Source: Tricholoma matsutake
Lineage: Eukaryota; Basidiomycota; Agaricomycetes; Agaricales; Tricholomataceae
Length of the DNA: 64,000 bases
Assembly (NCBI GenBank): GCA_026075535.2
Contig: AP026543.1
Coordinates: 4,030,001-4,094,000 of the forward strand
Reading direction: 5' to 3'
The position numbers and the translations under genes were made by a program. Positions 9,892 through 21,900 of the stretch are shown here, piece by piece; the first letter of the stretch is position 1; the number at the start of each line of letters is the position of its first letter. The notes beneath the pieces are model-generated. The model saw only the letters and a program-made list of their open reading frames with translations. It made no database searches and had not been told where the DNA came from.

Positions 9892-10878
9892 TGTCAATGA
9901 TAATGTAAGCCAGGCTTACAGATGACCTTAACACAAGTCAGAGAAAGGTTGCGAGGTGGTACTGAATATCACTGTGTTATCCAAAGGCCGGTAAATGTAC
10001 TGTACGACGTTGTGAAGCCATATTAGGCTGTGCAAAGTTCTGCAAAGCCATCTGAAGTAATGCGAAACACTATGAAGCGTTCCGAAATGATACGAGAGAG
10101 TTTAGCAGCAATGTGGAGAAGTTCGATAATCTCCAAAATGGTTTCATGAGTTTGGGGGATGGTGACAATAGTTGAAAGCAAGGTAAGAGACGATGACATG
10201 ACAGATAGTCGATGTGACGAGAGTTTTGAGAGTCTATGTGGCGAAATGATGTAGTTCGCAGAATACTTTGAGTGAGTTCAGACAAAGACTGAACTAAAAC
10301 TCAAGAGTTAAACCCTTAAGTTAGACGATAGGCAATGTGAGAAGACAATTTTTTGGCCCTATCGACAGTAAATACACCAAACTATATATGTTTTAGAGAG
10401 ATAGTACTAAAAAGGTAAAAGGCCATGAGGCAAAACATGTGGTAAACGTGAGGCAGTGAACAAGGTGTCGAAATCACGAAGTAAATGAGAAAATGATAAG
10501 AAAGAAACGTGCCATATACATGATATATCAAATTTCCTTGTCTTGTGGTTCCAATAAATCATGAATATGTCGAAAAGCACCTTGATGTGCGCTAAGTTAC
10601 TAGCCATTGTGTTTCTTTGTGTTTGTGGTGGCAGGAATGCGATGCGTTAGTGTGTGTAATGGTGGGAGCATGTGTTTGAGGCTCGGTACAATAGGAATAC
10701 AGCGGCCAAAGTCATTTGAAATGGTTTGAAGTCTTTCGAAATGTTTCGAAGTGTCATTTTGTTGTTTTGTGCATTCGTAGGTGTTTGTAAGCATTCGTGA
10801 AATCATAGGACTTTGGGAAGGATGTGTCTGAGTGTGATATCTTGATTTCAGAGTTCTGCTGCCATAGTGGACCTATCA
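9892..10878 (-). repeat. 3' LTR of gypsy-3 (minus-strand element)
   Basis: Read on the minus strand it begins TGATAGGTCCACTATGG right after a purine tract (TAAGGGGGAGGA, plus-strand 10879-10890) and ends in TGACA near 9892. Related LTRs at 25,569-26,680, 31798-33216, 36,390-36,935 and 38701-39731 share the words ACATGAGGCAAAA and GGACTGTCCTT. The outer end is the least certain because it diverges from the solo copies. Confidence 0.65.
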
Positions 10879-10959
10879 TCCTCCCCCTTACTGAAATCCT
10901 GACTGTCCCAGTCAGCCGATCGGAGTCACATGCCAAATCTGTGATTGTGTTGAAAAACC

Positions 10960-10967
10960 TATAAAGG
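10960..10967 (+). promoter_or_regulatory. TATA box of the antisense ORF in gypsy-3
   Basis: TATAAAGG lies 67 nt upstream of the ATG at 11034 and just beyond the LTR/purine-tract boundary. It would drive transcription opposite to the gypsy-3 pol frame. Position and sequence fit a core promoter; use is inferred. Confidence 0.5.
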
Positions 10968-11033
10968 TAACTGAAAAACCTCGCTCTTTTTCTTCCATCT
11001 TCGAGTCAAACTCATCTCTTACATCCTCTGATC

Positions 11034-12378
11034 ATGTCGCTTCTCCTTGAATTTGAACACGAGATCCTTGAACACACGAAGTCCATGCCCGAAGTTGGTA
11101 AGGCAGAAGATATCGATTTCGGAGTTTGGGGGCACAATTTTTGTGAGAAAATGGTGAGTGTCGACGCATTTTCTGATATGGTTTTAGATGCCAACGACTT
11201 TTCTTAGTACGAATATGACAATCTTGCGGATGATGTTGAGGAATCCCGTTCGCAGGCCACTCAAAAGGTCGTGGAGGAGGTATTTGATTTGTATGCTCCT
11301 CTGGCACATCGGGAGTGGCTTTCTTGGGGCGCCAAGGTCCTATTCCAGGACCTAGCAGACGAAGTCAAACGAGAGGAGCAAGAGGCCAGGGCTGCTCAGG
11401 TGAAGTCTGAAGCAGAAGCTGCAGAGGCGAAGGCACTGGAAGAAGCTGTAGAGGTGGAGGCAAAGCTTTGGGAGGAGGCGGAAGCATTTCAGCACGAGGC
11501 AGCGGCAGCAAAAGCTGCCAAGCTCGATGAGCGATGGAAAGCTCTCGAGTCTACTCGAGCTATTCTCCTCGCTGAGGTTCGGGTGAAGACAATTTTGAAG
11601 GATGATCTGAAGAGGTGGAATTCAGCTTTCCAGGCAGAAAGTGAGGTGATTTGGGTAGCGGAAGTTGGGGAGGAAGATCAGGAGGTGGATGAAGACCCAG
11701 TCATTATCCTGGGCAACCAAAAGCGGCAGGCGATGGAGGAGGACCTTGACAAAGACGACGATGATGGCGAACAAGGAATTGCCACTAAACAAGCGAGATT
11801 TGAGGAGGGGGGACTTCTCGAGTTCAAAGGACCAGTAAGTTGTACAAACTGTTTCACGAGGATTTCGAAACTAACGAAATGGCCGTAGTGCGATCGATGC
11901 TCTGGCTTCAAGAGCCAGCCCATGTGTCATAGACGAAGGAGCGGCGAAGTGCTGCAAATGCATGCAAGAGGCACAAGGGTGCTATTGGGAGGGTGTTTCA
12001 AGGCAGGGGGTTCATAAGGTGAAGGGAAAGAAGGCTGTAGGGAGTGGTGGGGGAAAGGTTTCAGAGTGTCCAAAACCAGGTAAGCCACCGATCCATGTTT
12101 TTCGAAGCCTTTGCTAATATTTTGTAATGTATAGTACCTCAAATTCGAGTTGTTGGGCCTTCATTAGTACCAGAGGCAGGGCCTTCGAGGTTGCAGGGTC
12201 AAATGAAGTCGGACAGGAAAGGGAAGGGGTGGGAAATCCGGGATGGTGACGAGGGCATTTTGGGCATAGAGCAGCGCTGACAAATAATTTCAGAGGAGAT
12301 GGCGAAGAAAAAGATGCAGTGTTGTATGCTGGATCAGGAGATAGCAGCACTGGGTAAAATGTTGGACGAAGAAGAGTG
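11034..12378 (+). pseudogene. Coiled-coil, Cys-motif protein antisense in gypsy-3
   Basis: ATG 11034 opens MSLLLEFEHEILEHTKS. An in-frame TAG at 11205 is followed by a long Ala/Glu/Lys-rich coiled coil (about 11,330-11,650), then an acidic Asp-rich stretch, then a Cys-rich segment. The first exon probably ends at GGACCA before GTAAGT (11,835), with acceptor GTAG at 11,888. The next exon starts CDRC and carries further CxxC-like pairs (PC, KCCKC, GC), but a frame slip near 11,930 separates them. A second intron (GTAAGCC near 12,080 to TATAG near 12,135) leads to a terminal coil ending in TGA at 12,376. Similar coiled-coil plus Cys proteins occur in mushroom transposons. The function is unknown. 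It lies between the pol gene and the 3' LTR of a minus-strand gypsy element. Confidence 0.6.
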
Positions 12379-12978
12379 AAATTTCGTTATTTTAGTTTTC
12401 ACTATTTTCGTATAATAAATTTGTGCTTTGTCGAACCAGAAACAGAAGATATAAGAAATAAGTAAAGTAAAAGAAATATCTGAACATTTTTCGAGATGAA
12501 ATTCATTGCTGAAACTTGTCATTGTAGGTGTTCTGAGTGCGTTTGTAAGAGGAAATGAAAGGAAACGACGTTACGAAGTAAGGGAAAGGCTCAGTAAATC
12601 ATCATGGCTGAAAAACCCTTTTGGAGCTTGCACAACCATGCTATAATGCGATATCGCAACTTGTATGATACACTAAGAGAAATCAAAATCTTAGGTAAGT
12701 AATTGCAAAACATAGAAAGAGAATAGTTAATCGTCTTCGAGGTGTGGAATGTCATCAGGAATATCTTTGTCGACGTCCAAAGTTTGTCGAAGTGCTTCGA
12801 GACGTGCTGAGTCAATGTTGAGGAAGTTCAGAGGGAGTGGAATGGATTTTTGTGCTAAGTAGGGGAGTAGACGAAACACAGCAACCGGGCGATGTAGTAC
12901 TGAACCGTCAAGTTCGCAAAGGATGTAGGCTCCTCCATAGTTTCAATTGATGACAATGAGGGGACCTATGTATCAAGG
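12379..12978. other. gypsy-3 region between two convergent frames
   Basis: AT-rich DNA with an AATAAA-like word (ATAATAAAT, about 12,411) soon after the end of the antisense frame, a plausible poly(A) signal for it. From 12,840 the minus strand enters decayed sequence downstream of the integrase. I see no other gene. Confidence 0.4.
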
Positions 12979-15958
12979 TCACATTTTGTGGTTGAGTGAC
13001 TTTTCAATCTGTGTATTGCAAAGTAGGACTAAATCACCTGTTGCGAAGTTGTAGTCTTTGACGGTCCTCTGGTGGACTTGTTCGAATCGTTTCATGGCTT
13101 TGAGACAGGCCGACAAAACCCTCAAATAAAGGTTTTCGAGGTCAATTGATTGTTTTTGTAAGGTGATAGCTCTTTGTGCCATAAGGTTGGTTGTTGAAAG
13201 TATTGAATTGGGAGGGGGCTGCAAATATGTAGCTTCGGAGATGTTGAGTGGAATGAGGGGATGGGATCCTGTTACTGCAAAGTAGGGCAAACAACCCATG
13301 CATTTGCGAACTGTTATGTGTTCTGCCCAAAAGACAGAGTGTGCTCCATCTGACCACTTGCTCTGGTCTCCATCGACTGCTTTAAATAACAATTGTCAAA
13401 TGTCGAAGTGTGCTCTTTCTACGATCCCATTTGCTCAAGAATTGTAACCACTGATTCAGATGTGATTGATATGGTATCGTTTTGCGAGATACTCCATTGC
13501 TGCAATAAATGCTGATCCATTATCAATCATGATTTCATAAAGAGACCCCCATCGACAAATGATGTCTTCAAAGATCCAATCTCCTAATGTCGTGGCATTT
13601 TCACATCGAAGCTTTTGCCATTCTGGATAGGCCGTTAGTGAACATCGCCCTTGAACAATGTATTTGAATCCGTTTGATGGGGGCATTTGCATCGTGTCGA
13701 TGTAGACTTTGCCAAAAAGTGGTGCTGGTGTTGCCACTGTGGGTGGAATAAGCAGATTTCGGGTTTGTTGAAGTTGGCATAGGTGGCAAGAACGAATGTA
13801 CCATGCAATGTCGGCTTATATATTGGGCCACCAAAATCATAGTGCGACGAGGGTTTTCGTAGCAAATACCATCTTGTGACCAATGTCGTTGTGAGCGGCT
13901 CAAACAATGTCGAGGCAGCATTCAGGGATAGCAATGATCTTGTGGGCTCCTTGTGAATCTTTTTGCCAAAGTTTTCCAGAATCTATGAAGAACTCAGTAC
14001 AATATCGCATGAAGGTGCTGTAGTCTGCTTTGGAGAGGTCTGGTGGCCATTGTAAATCTTCGAGCCATTTTCGAATGCGAAGAAGTTGTTTGTCATCTCT
14101 TTTGGCATTTTTGGAATGAGGGACATCTTTGTAAGTGATGTCCTCCCCCTTACTGATATGTGAAGGTAGGGTGAATGTTGATTGGAGCAAATGCAATGGG
14201 AATGGGCGAGTTGTGAGCGGGTTGATTTGATGAATAAAACCATGCAGTTGGTCGATCCAATCTTTGAAGGATCCATCATTTGGTTGTGCATCATCTCCAT
14301 TCTGTAGAGGACATTGCAAAAGTCCATCTGGGCCATGATGCATTCCGGTGACATGTACAAGTGTAAAATGGAAGGTAAGGATGGATACAATCGATTAATG
14401 CTTGCACTTGGTGCGATGTTGGGATTTGCTAGCATACCTTTAATGTATCTGGCATCGACTTCGATGATGAGATTTCGTATGCTGATAACATACAGTCAAA
14501 GTGCACCAAGGGTGCAATAGAGTCTGTAAAGCTCTAGTTTGGGTTGCAAAAAGCGAGATTCGTGGGCATTGAGCATGATAGATCTGAAACAACTGTAATA
14601 GCGTTTACGAAGATTTTTGGGGTTGCACTGAGCCAAGAAAAATCCAACTGCGATGTGCGAAGTGTCGACTGAGAGGATGATGGGTGCATTTGAGGTGTAG
14701 TCGATCGCACAAATTGTGGGAGAAGTGATGAGAGCAAGTTTAAGATCTTCTTGTGCTGCTATTTGTGTTGTACCAAATTCAAATGGAATGTCCTTATGCG
14801 TGAGGTTGATAAGAGCCGCTGCTTGTTTAGCAAAATTCTGTATGAAAATATGACAAACCCCTATGGTTCCTAAGAAGGCTTTTACTTCAGTGAGACTTTG
14901 ACAAGGTCCCCATTTGTTGATTGCATTGATTCGAGTTGGGTCAGCCATACGACCTTCGATGTTGCAATGATGTCCTAAGACAGTAATTTCGGGGACGCAA
15001 AGAAATAGCTTGTGTCCTGAAAAAGTCCCTTCACAATATTTCATACATTGGACTACTCGGTTGAGATTTTCAAAGTGTTCCCAAACGAAACAACAAATTC
15101 CTGGGTTCTGTGAAATAGTTTCGTAACCTCCTCCCATGAGTGAGTAGCATAATTTTGGACCTTTAATGGGTGCGTCATCAATGTAGGGGATCGTGACATG
15201 GGGAATCTCAGGTTGTAGGATAAATGAAATGTTGTTGTGCATGATGGGCACGGAGTTGGTCCAACCCATGGGTAAAGTGATGATGCAAAGTGCTCTGAAA
15301 GGCGTTTGAAATGTAGTCAGGTCTTGAGATGATTCAGCTACTTTTCATTTGTCGAAGGCAACATAGAGGTCTAGCATTCCTCCACAAGCGCATCCTCCGA
15401 ACTGTTCAGCCAGATGTTCAGGGATCAGAACGACACATGAGTGCTGTATAGTGACTTTGTTTGTATAGTGACTTTGTTGAGTTGTTCAAGACCATGGACT
15501 GAGTGAAGTGCTTTGCTGTCTTTCTTCGTGACACAAAACCAATGCGACCTATAAGATGAGTTCGATGGTTTGTAAACGCCTGCTTCTATTTTCTTCTTGA
15601 GCATGGCACAAACCTCTTTGTAAATCCCTGGCAGGATATGAATGTTTCGTTCGATCCATGGGGTGTGTGGAATAACTGGGAATTCAATTGGAGGGAAGAA
15701 GTCAGGGCGAAAACTTCCTCGTTCTTGTTCGGTCCATGTGAAACTGGTTTCATGATTTCGAATAAAATCATGCATGATTTTTCTCTCCTCCGGCCAAAGG
15801 AAATCACTGGGATGATTATTATCGATAATCATTTTTTGTTCGAGGTTGTATCGGGAAGATGGCAAAAATGTTGGAGATTTAGGATTAAGTTTCAGCATTT
15901 CTTTGAGAGGATTCCCTGTGATCGTGCAAGTAATGCAAATCATGTGAGGGCAAGTCAT
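12979..15958 (-). pseudogene. Decayed gypsy-3 pol (RT-RNase H-integrase)
   Basis: The minus-strand frames, broken by stops and shifts, read in order: an N-terminal pol segment (15,958-15,425) ending at the first RT motif, FCVTKKDSKALHSVHGLEQL; an RT palm with YIDDAPIKG (about 15,170) and RNase H (15,269-14,496); a linker (14,435-13,900); the integrase core (13,934-13,456); and a C-terminal integrase region (13,392-12,979). This resembles a Ty3/gypsy lineage common in Agaricomycetes. A 17-bp direct duplication (GTATAGTGACTTTGTTT) near 15,440-15,480 interrupts RT. The 5' part with gag is missing because gypsy-2 starts at 15974. Confidence 0.85.
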
Positions 15959-15973
15959 TGGAGAGTTCCAGAG

Positions 15974-16562
15974 TGTTACAATTTTCCTTGTAACTCATGG
16001 AACCCGACCAACTCGACACACCCGATGATCCCCTCCAGACAGGAGGCACTCCCTGACTCATGCCTGAGGCATGCCCTTGACACCAGACACACACATAATG
16101 CATGTTGATGACATGCATTTGATCCCCTTCCCGTGGAAGGCACCCTTGACGCATGTGACTCCATGCACCCAAACCCACTCCCACACCTGCTGAAATACAG
16201 TGCCTGACATTGGATGCCTCATGCTAGGCATGAGGCTTACTGTTTCTATTCTTACTTGATATGCATCTACCTTTCCGATTGGATGATAGGGACCTCCCTC
16301 CTAGTATAAGTACTGCAACTTGTAGTAGGGATGTCCTTAATTTAGATCTAGGCAATTCACAGTCTTAACTCATAACTCATGAACTTACTCAAAACCACTA
16401 AGGAAGCCGAACCTGAATGACTCTATGCAGAAGGCCTGCTAGAGTGCACTATCCATCTTATGTTGGATGCTCCGAGTAAGACTAGTGCTGAACAACTCAT
16501 TGAGGAAGCACCTCATTGAACAACATCGACTAGATCGAGTGGTTGAGGCTTCACCCTTAACA
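15974..16562 (+). repeat. 5' LTR of gypsy-2
   Basis: 589 bp, TGTTACAATTTTCC to CACCCTTAACA. It matches 34259-34823 plus 35891-35996 once the hAT insertion is removed. Positions 16563-16878 are the leader: no gene, a short (AC)n run at about 16,810, and no primer-binding site that I could assign. Confidence 0.9.
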
Positions 16563-16878
16563 TAAGATCTAAACTATCTGCTAGCCCACCTACCTAGGTG
16601 TAGGCGATACATCTCGAAACACACCACAATGACCTGGGTCTAGACAAACCCCAGACTGACCACCAAGAGAAGCGGAACCACAGCCAGGTTCATCTTGGTA
16701 CCGATACAATGGAGGACTAGTCTGTTACTCGACCCCAGCACAATGTTGGTTCTACAGATCAACTGAAATACAAAGAGGAGATTACCTCACCAATGAAGAC
16801 TTCGAACAACCACACACACACACACCCGAAACATCCACCCACTTCCTAACAGATGAAATCAATGACGTCTATAACAAG

Positions 16879-17481
16879 ATGTCTGAACCCGCCGCAACCA
16901 CACCCATGATGTCCGCAAAAGACATTTGGATCTGATCACCCACAGACTTCTTAGGAGAGTGGACCAAGACCGCCAAGTTCCTGCAGGAGATAGACCTCTA
17001 CCTGCGAATCAATGACCAGGTCTATGACACGAATGACAAAAAGATCATCTTCACGCTGTCTTTCATGAATGGAGGGACAGCAGCTGCCTGGGCACAGGCA
17101 TTTGTCAACCAACACCAATCTGAGGGACTCAGAGAATATGCAGACTTCAGACAGAAGGTCCTAGAGGCCTTCTCACCGATTGACAATGCCAAAACAGCAA
17201 AAACAGAGATTAAGAATCTCAAACAAGGTTCAGGGAACCTCGAAGAATATGTGGCAAGTTTCCGCATCCTGAAAGACAGGACAGGAATCACCAAAGATGC
17301 AGCCATGATCGAGTACTTCATGGATGGACTGCACCCCAAATTACTGAAGAGGGTACACACTATGGAAACAGTACCCAACACTCTCAAAGGCTGGATAAAG
17401 GCAGCTTCAAAATATGAAGGCCAATGGAAATGGGCCATGGCAATCCTGGGAAAGACCAGGCAGAACGAGAAGACAAAATAA
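16879..17481 (+). pseudogene. gag: gypsy-2 gag
   Basis: ATG 16879 (MSEPAATTPMMSAKD) is followed by an in-frame TGA at 16933 and then an open retrotransposon-gag domain: WTKTAKFLQEIDLYLRIN, then FMNGGTAAAWAQAFVNQH and NLEEYVASFRILKDRTG. The frame ends at 17,479. Past this point the frame is broken and no zinc knuckle is recognisable, so the nucleocapsid part has decayed. Confidence 0.8.
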
Positions 17482-17626
17482 ATGACAAAGAAAGGACAGC
17501 CCTCTCTTGACATCAACCGACTGACAACCAGAGAATCTGCATAATGCTGGACAAACTAGATGAAGAAGAAAGAGAATGAACCCTCAACCTCCTTGAGGAA
17601 TCAGGTTTTTAGAACAGTGGCCTGAT

Positions 17627-18046
17627 ATGATGCCAGTCACCACTGTAGTCTCCATAGGATCTGTACTCTTAGCTACCATGAATAGACAATCAATGCACCT
17701 GTCTATTCAGGTAGCTGAGTCAGACAACAGGAAAGACATCGCAACAAATGCGCTCCTTGATTCTGGAGCAGGAGGAGTCTTTATTGACTTGAAATTCATC
17801 GAACAAGAAAGGATCAAGACATATCTCTTAGGCTGCACCATCTGGACCACAAACATAGAAGGAACCCTGAACAAGCAGGAAACAATCAAAAGATATGTGA
17901 AAGGGAGGCTCCACATCAATGGACGGAGCTACCCAATGGAATACCTAGTTACTGGACTAGGTAAAGAATCAGTAATCCTGGGCCTGTCATGGCTGCGGGA
18001 GGTAAACCTGATCATCGACTGGAAGAAGGGAACTCTTGAGTTCTGA
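17627..18046 (+). pseudogene. gypsy-2 protease region
   Basis: A pepsin-like retroviral-type aspartic protease segment: ALLDSGAGGVFIDLKFIEQE holds the DSG active-site triplet (about 17,757), and VILGLSWLREVN is the conserved C-terminal motif of the fold. It continues weakly to 18,202, where the long-TIR element interrupts it inside AAAACA. The frame resumes at 28,254 on the far side. Confidence 0.82.
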
Positions 18047-18202
18047 GACAAAGAATGATGGGCTCAAATCCAATGAATCTTGGAGAAGACAAGAAGAGCT
18101 GAATGGGCCCTCCCAAACACCCTAAACCTCCCTAGAGTTGACGCTGAAAGGGAGGCGCCCAATGACAGAATGGCACGAATTCAACACATCTTGGCCAAAA
18201 CA

Positions 18203-18593
18203 GAGGTCTTTACACTGCCCCATATGTTCCACATGGAATGTGGGCTCAAATGACCTGCTATTTTTGTTGGGAAACATAAGCACTCAGTCCGCATGGAGTC
18301 CACATGGATCTGCATGGAATATGTCATTTTTGCTTGGATTCCATGGATTTATTCTGTCCTAGTCCTAGCGACGGTGAGCTTGGACGGCTAGGACATCTGA
18401 ACAGATGACAACATGGTTGTAATCATTTGTAAGCAGTAACAAAAGAGTGTTACAACAGGGACTTGAACCCCAGACCTACTGATCACAAGAGTTAGCTGCA
18501 CGCGCAACCACTACACCATGAGGGAATTGTATATCATGCACATTAATTACCTTAGATAGCATTGCCATGTGACATGATGACAAACCATGTAAG
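18203..18593 (+). repeat. Left arm of the long-TIR element, outer part
   Basis: 391 bp matching the reverse complement of about 27,850-28,245. It holds tandem TCCRCATGGA words and the minus-strand tRNA-like segment. It ends at GTAAG, the copia target duplication; the arm continues at 24007. Confidence 0.85.
18451..18526 (-). repeat. tRNA-like (SINE-type) pol III promoter, left arm
   Basis: On the minus strand, TGGTGTAGTGG (A box) and GGTTCAAGTCC (B box) lie about 48 nt apart, as in tRNA genes. The T-arm TGGGG-TTCAAGT-CCCTG can pair, but acceptor and anticodon stems do not form. This points to a tRNA-derived head rather than a tRNA gene. The inverted partner is at 27901-27986. Confidence 0.6.
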
Positions 18594-18924
18594 TGTAGAG
18601 AATCGATTCCTAGAGTAGATGAGAATACACTCAGTCGTTGTATAAGTGACTATATTCAACGTGTACTATACCTAGAGTAGATGAGAATACACTATAGGTA
18701 CAGTAAGTAATCTGTATGGAAATGTATGAGGGTTGACGCTCACCTCAGTCATTGTATAAGTGACTGAGGTGGTCGTCCAACTATCTACTGTATATATATA
18801 AGACCAGCCAGACAAAGGGTAATTGGAATAAAGGTATCTACGAGATGTTTGTCCAAGCGCATCAAAGGGATGCGCTAATATCACATGCGTTGGTCAACGC
18901 CTGATCACGGTGTAGATCTCAACA
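18594..18924 (-). repeat. 3' LTR of the copia element
   Basis: 331 bp, same length as its partner. It contains two copies of TAGAGTAGATGAGAATACAC and a TATATATATAAG run that could serve as a TATA element (about 18,789). Confidence 0.95.
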
Positions 18925-18964
18925 CTCCTCCTCACCGTGATTACTCCTCCTCACATGGAATCAG

Positions 18965-21900
18965 TCATCTCAGACCCAGGAAACCCCAAAGGTAGGTGAA
19001 TTGTTTGGCATCCAGGGCTTTCATGAACATGTCGGTGACATTTTGTTTAGTGTTAACATAGGTGAGATGCAAGTCAGCAGATTGTACGCATTCACGAAGA
19101 AAGTGATATTTTATGTCAATATGCTTAATGCGGGAATGAAGAAGGGGGTCTTCAGATAGGGTCTTGGTTGCAGTATTGTCACAGGAGATTGTGGTGGGAG
19201 AGGTTTGTTGGTAGCCAATAGCATTGAGTAGAGTGCGCAACCAAATACACTCCTTGGCAGCTTCGAAAGCTGCAATATATTCAGCTTCACAAGAGGATGC
19301 GGCGACGACTTTTTGTTTCTGGGCAGCCCAGGAAATAGCCCTGGAGCCAAGAGAGCAAACATAACCGCCGATGCTCCAGCGGGTGTCGAGGCAATTAGCC
19401 CAATCAGAATCACTGAATGCATGAAGTGTGACGGGGAGGTTACCCCTGAGGTGTAATTTGAGGTCCCGAGTCCCCTTAAGGTAACAGACAAGTTGAAGAG
19501 CTGCCTTCCAGTGATCAAAGGAGTATGAGTCAAGGTATTGAGATAGCTGTTGGACTGCATGTGAAATATCGGGACGGGTAGAAATTGCCAAGTAGAGCAG
19601 ACAACCAACAAGGGATCGGTATGGTAATTTATTGAGCTGCAGTTGTTCGTCAGGGGAAATGGAATCATGATTAACACGTCGAAGCTTAGATCTGGGCTCA
19701 AGGGGGGCAGACATCGGGTGGGCATCTTTCTGACCAAATTGCTCGATGATTTTGTCAATGAGAGCGGTCTGTGAGAGTGCGACAGTGCGAGTTGCCCTGT
19801 CCCAAGTCACTGCAATACCCATAATAAAGTGAGCGGTGCCCAAATCTGAAATGGTCCACACCTTGCGCATTTGATCCTTGAAATGCTCGTTCTCGGTCTT
19901 AGAGTCCGCAATCACCAAGTAATCATCAATGTGAATGGCGGCGATCACAATTCCTGAGTCGGTTTTGTGGAAGTAAATGCAGGACTCGCAAGAAAGGTGG
20001 GTGAATCCCCATTCAATCATTTGAGCATTAAGTGTCTGGTTCCAGATGTGGCCGCTCTGCTTCATGCCGTATAAGCTGCGCTGCAGTTTCCACACCCAGT
20101 CCTCCTTTCCGGGTTCCTCAAAACCAGTGGGTTGTTGCATGTATTGGACTTCGTTGTCGGGTAAAAGGCCATAGAGGAATGCCATCTTCACGTCGATCTG
20201 TTGGGCATCCCACCCCAAGGAGGCCGCGATATGGAGAAGAATTCTCCATGATTCCATGCATGCAGTAGGTGAGGTTGTTTTGGTGTAATCCTTACCATAG
20301 ATCTGCTCGAAACCTTTAAAGACAAGGTGCACTTTCCATCTGACTGCTTGTCCCATTTCGTCCCGTTTGATGTGGAACACTGGTTTCCCTTTTTGGATAT
20401 GCTGTCCTTGTGGGACTTCGGACCAGGGAATGAGTTGGTAGACCCCCATATCCTTCAGGGATTTCAACTCATCCTTATAACCCACCTCCCAGCGTGCTGC
20501 GTCCACAGAGTTTTTTGCCTCATCCCAAGTCTTAGGCTCATCTTCGAATTGAAGTGACTCCGGATCAAAATCAGTCATCTCGGAGATCATGGCTAGGAGT
20601 TTGTGTGCCTGATTGCCAAGATCAAGATTCTTGAATGCGAGTCTAAGATCATCAATGACATCATTGCCAGCAGCTGAAGTTTCTGGACAATCGTCTTGGG
20701 ATCTGGTGTGTTTGGCAGCCCGACGTTCATGGTGCATTTCTTTGACATGGGCTGCACTCTCTTTGGAGTCTTGGACTGCCGCCTCAGTACGTGTAGTTGA
20801 AGGTCCACCAGCTGGGTTTCGTTCAGTTGGTACAGGTACCCGGGATGAATGACGCAGTGGTCTAGGTGCTGGTGGTGTGGTAATGTCCAGATCAGAAGGT
20901 GTAGGGGTAATAGTAGGTTCAATGGCGCCCTCCTCATCATCATCATATGAGGGGATAGGCACCAGAGCAGCGGAATCACTGGTATCTGGTTGGATATTCA
21001 GGGCTGGTGGAGTGTGTCCTTCATGACTCTCGATGAAGCGGACATGATAGGAGCTGTGCACTTTGTGGGTAGTATGATTGTAACATTGGTAGGCTTTTGA
21101 TTTAGGCTCGTATCCAATAAGGACGCACTCAATTGCCCATTCGAAGATTTTGGGATTGTATTTGTTAGGAATTAGAACAAATGCACGGCAACTGATTTCG
21201 CGCATGTATGAGTAGTCAAGCTCGCATTCATGCCAAAGTTCCCAAGGTGTAGTCCCCTTCAGTGAGCGTGTAGTAGTTCTGGCATGTACATGAACAGCTG
21301 TCAAGTAAAATTCATCCCACAAATATGTTGGCAAGCCGGCATAAAGTTGCATAGTACATGCTTTTGCCATAAGTGTCCAATGCATACGTTCGACATGCCC
21401 AATATGGGCAGAAGTGTGTGGTGCTGTGAAACGTTGGGTCGATCCTCAAGATTTGAGCCAAGCCTCCATTTCGTTGGACTTCAATTCACCGTTGTCCATG
21501 ATATAAATTTCAACCTTCAGACCAGTTTCAGATTCCCATGCCAGCTCCCAGGCTTTGAGTTCAGGAAATGTGTCGTCTTTATTCTTAAGTGGTATAGACC
21601 AAGGGAATGAGGTACAATCATCCACTATGTCCATAACATACTTGTTCCCAGTATGGGATTTGACGGCATGCAGGCCTGACAAATCAACCCACACTTTCTC
21701 TAGTTTCTGTGTTGCTCTATGCCCCTCCCCCTCTTTGCGCTTCTTGGGAACAGGAGTCTTTGTCTGCTTGCCAAGGATACATGCATCACATTTTGGCAGT
21801 CTCAGAACAGAGGCGATTGACATACCCATCAGCGTACCCTTCTTGGCCATGTCCCATAGGGACTGGTAGTTGGCATGACCGAGGCGGCGGTGCCAGGTTT

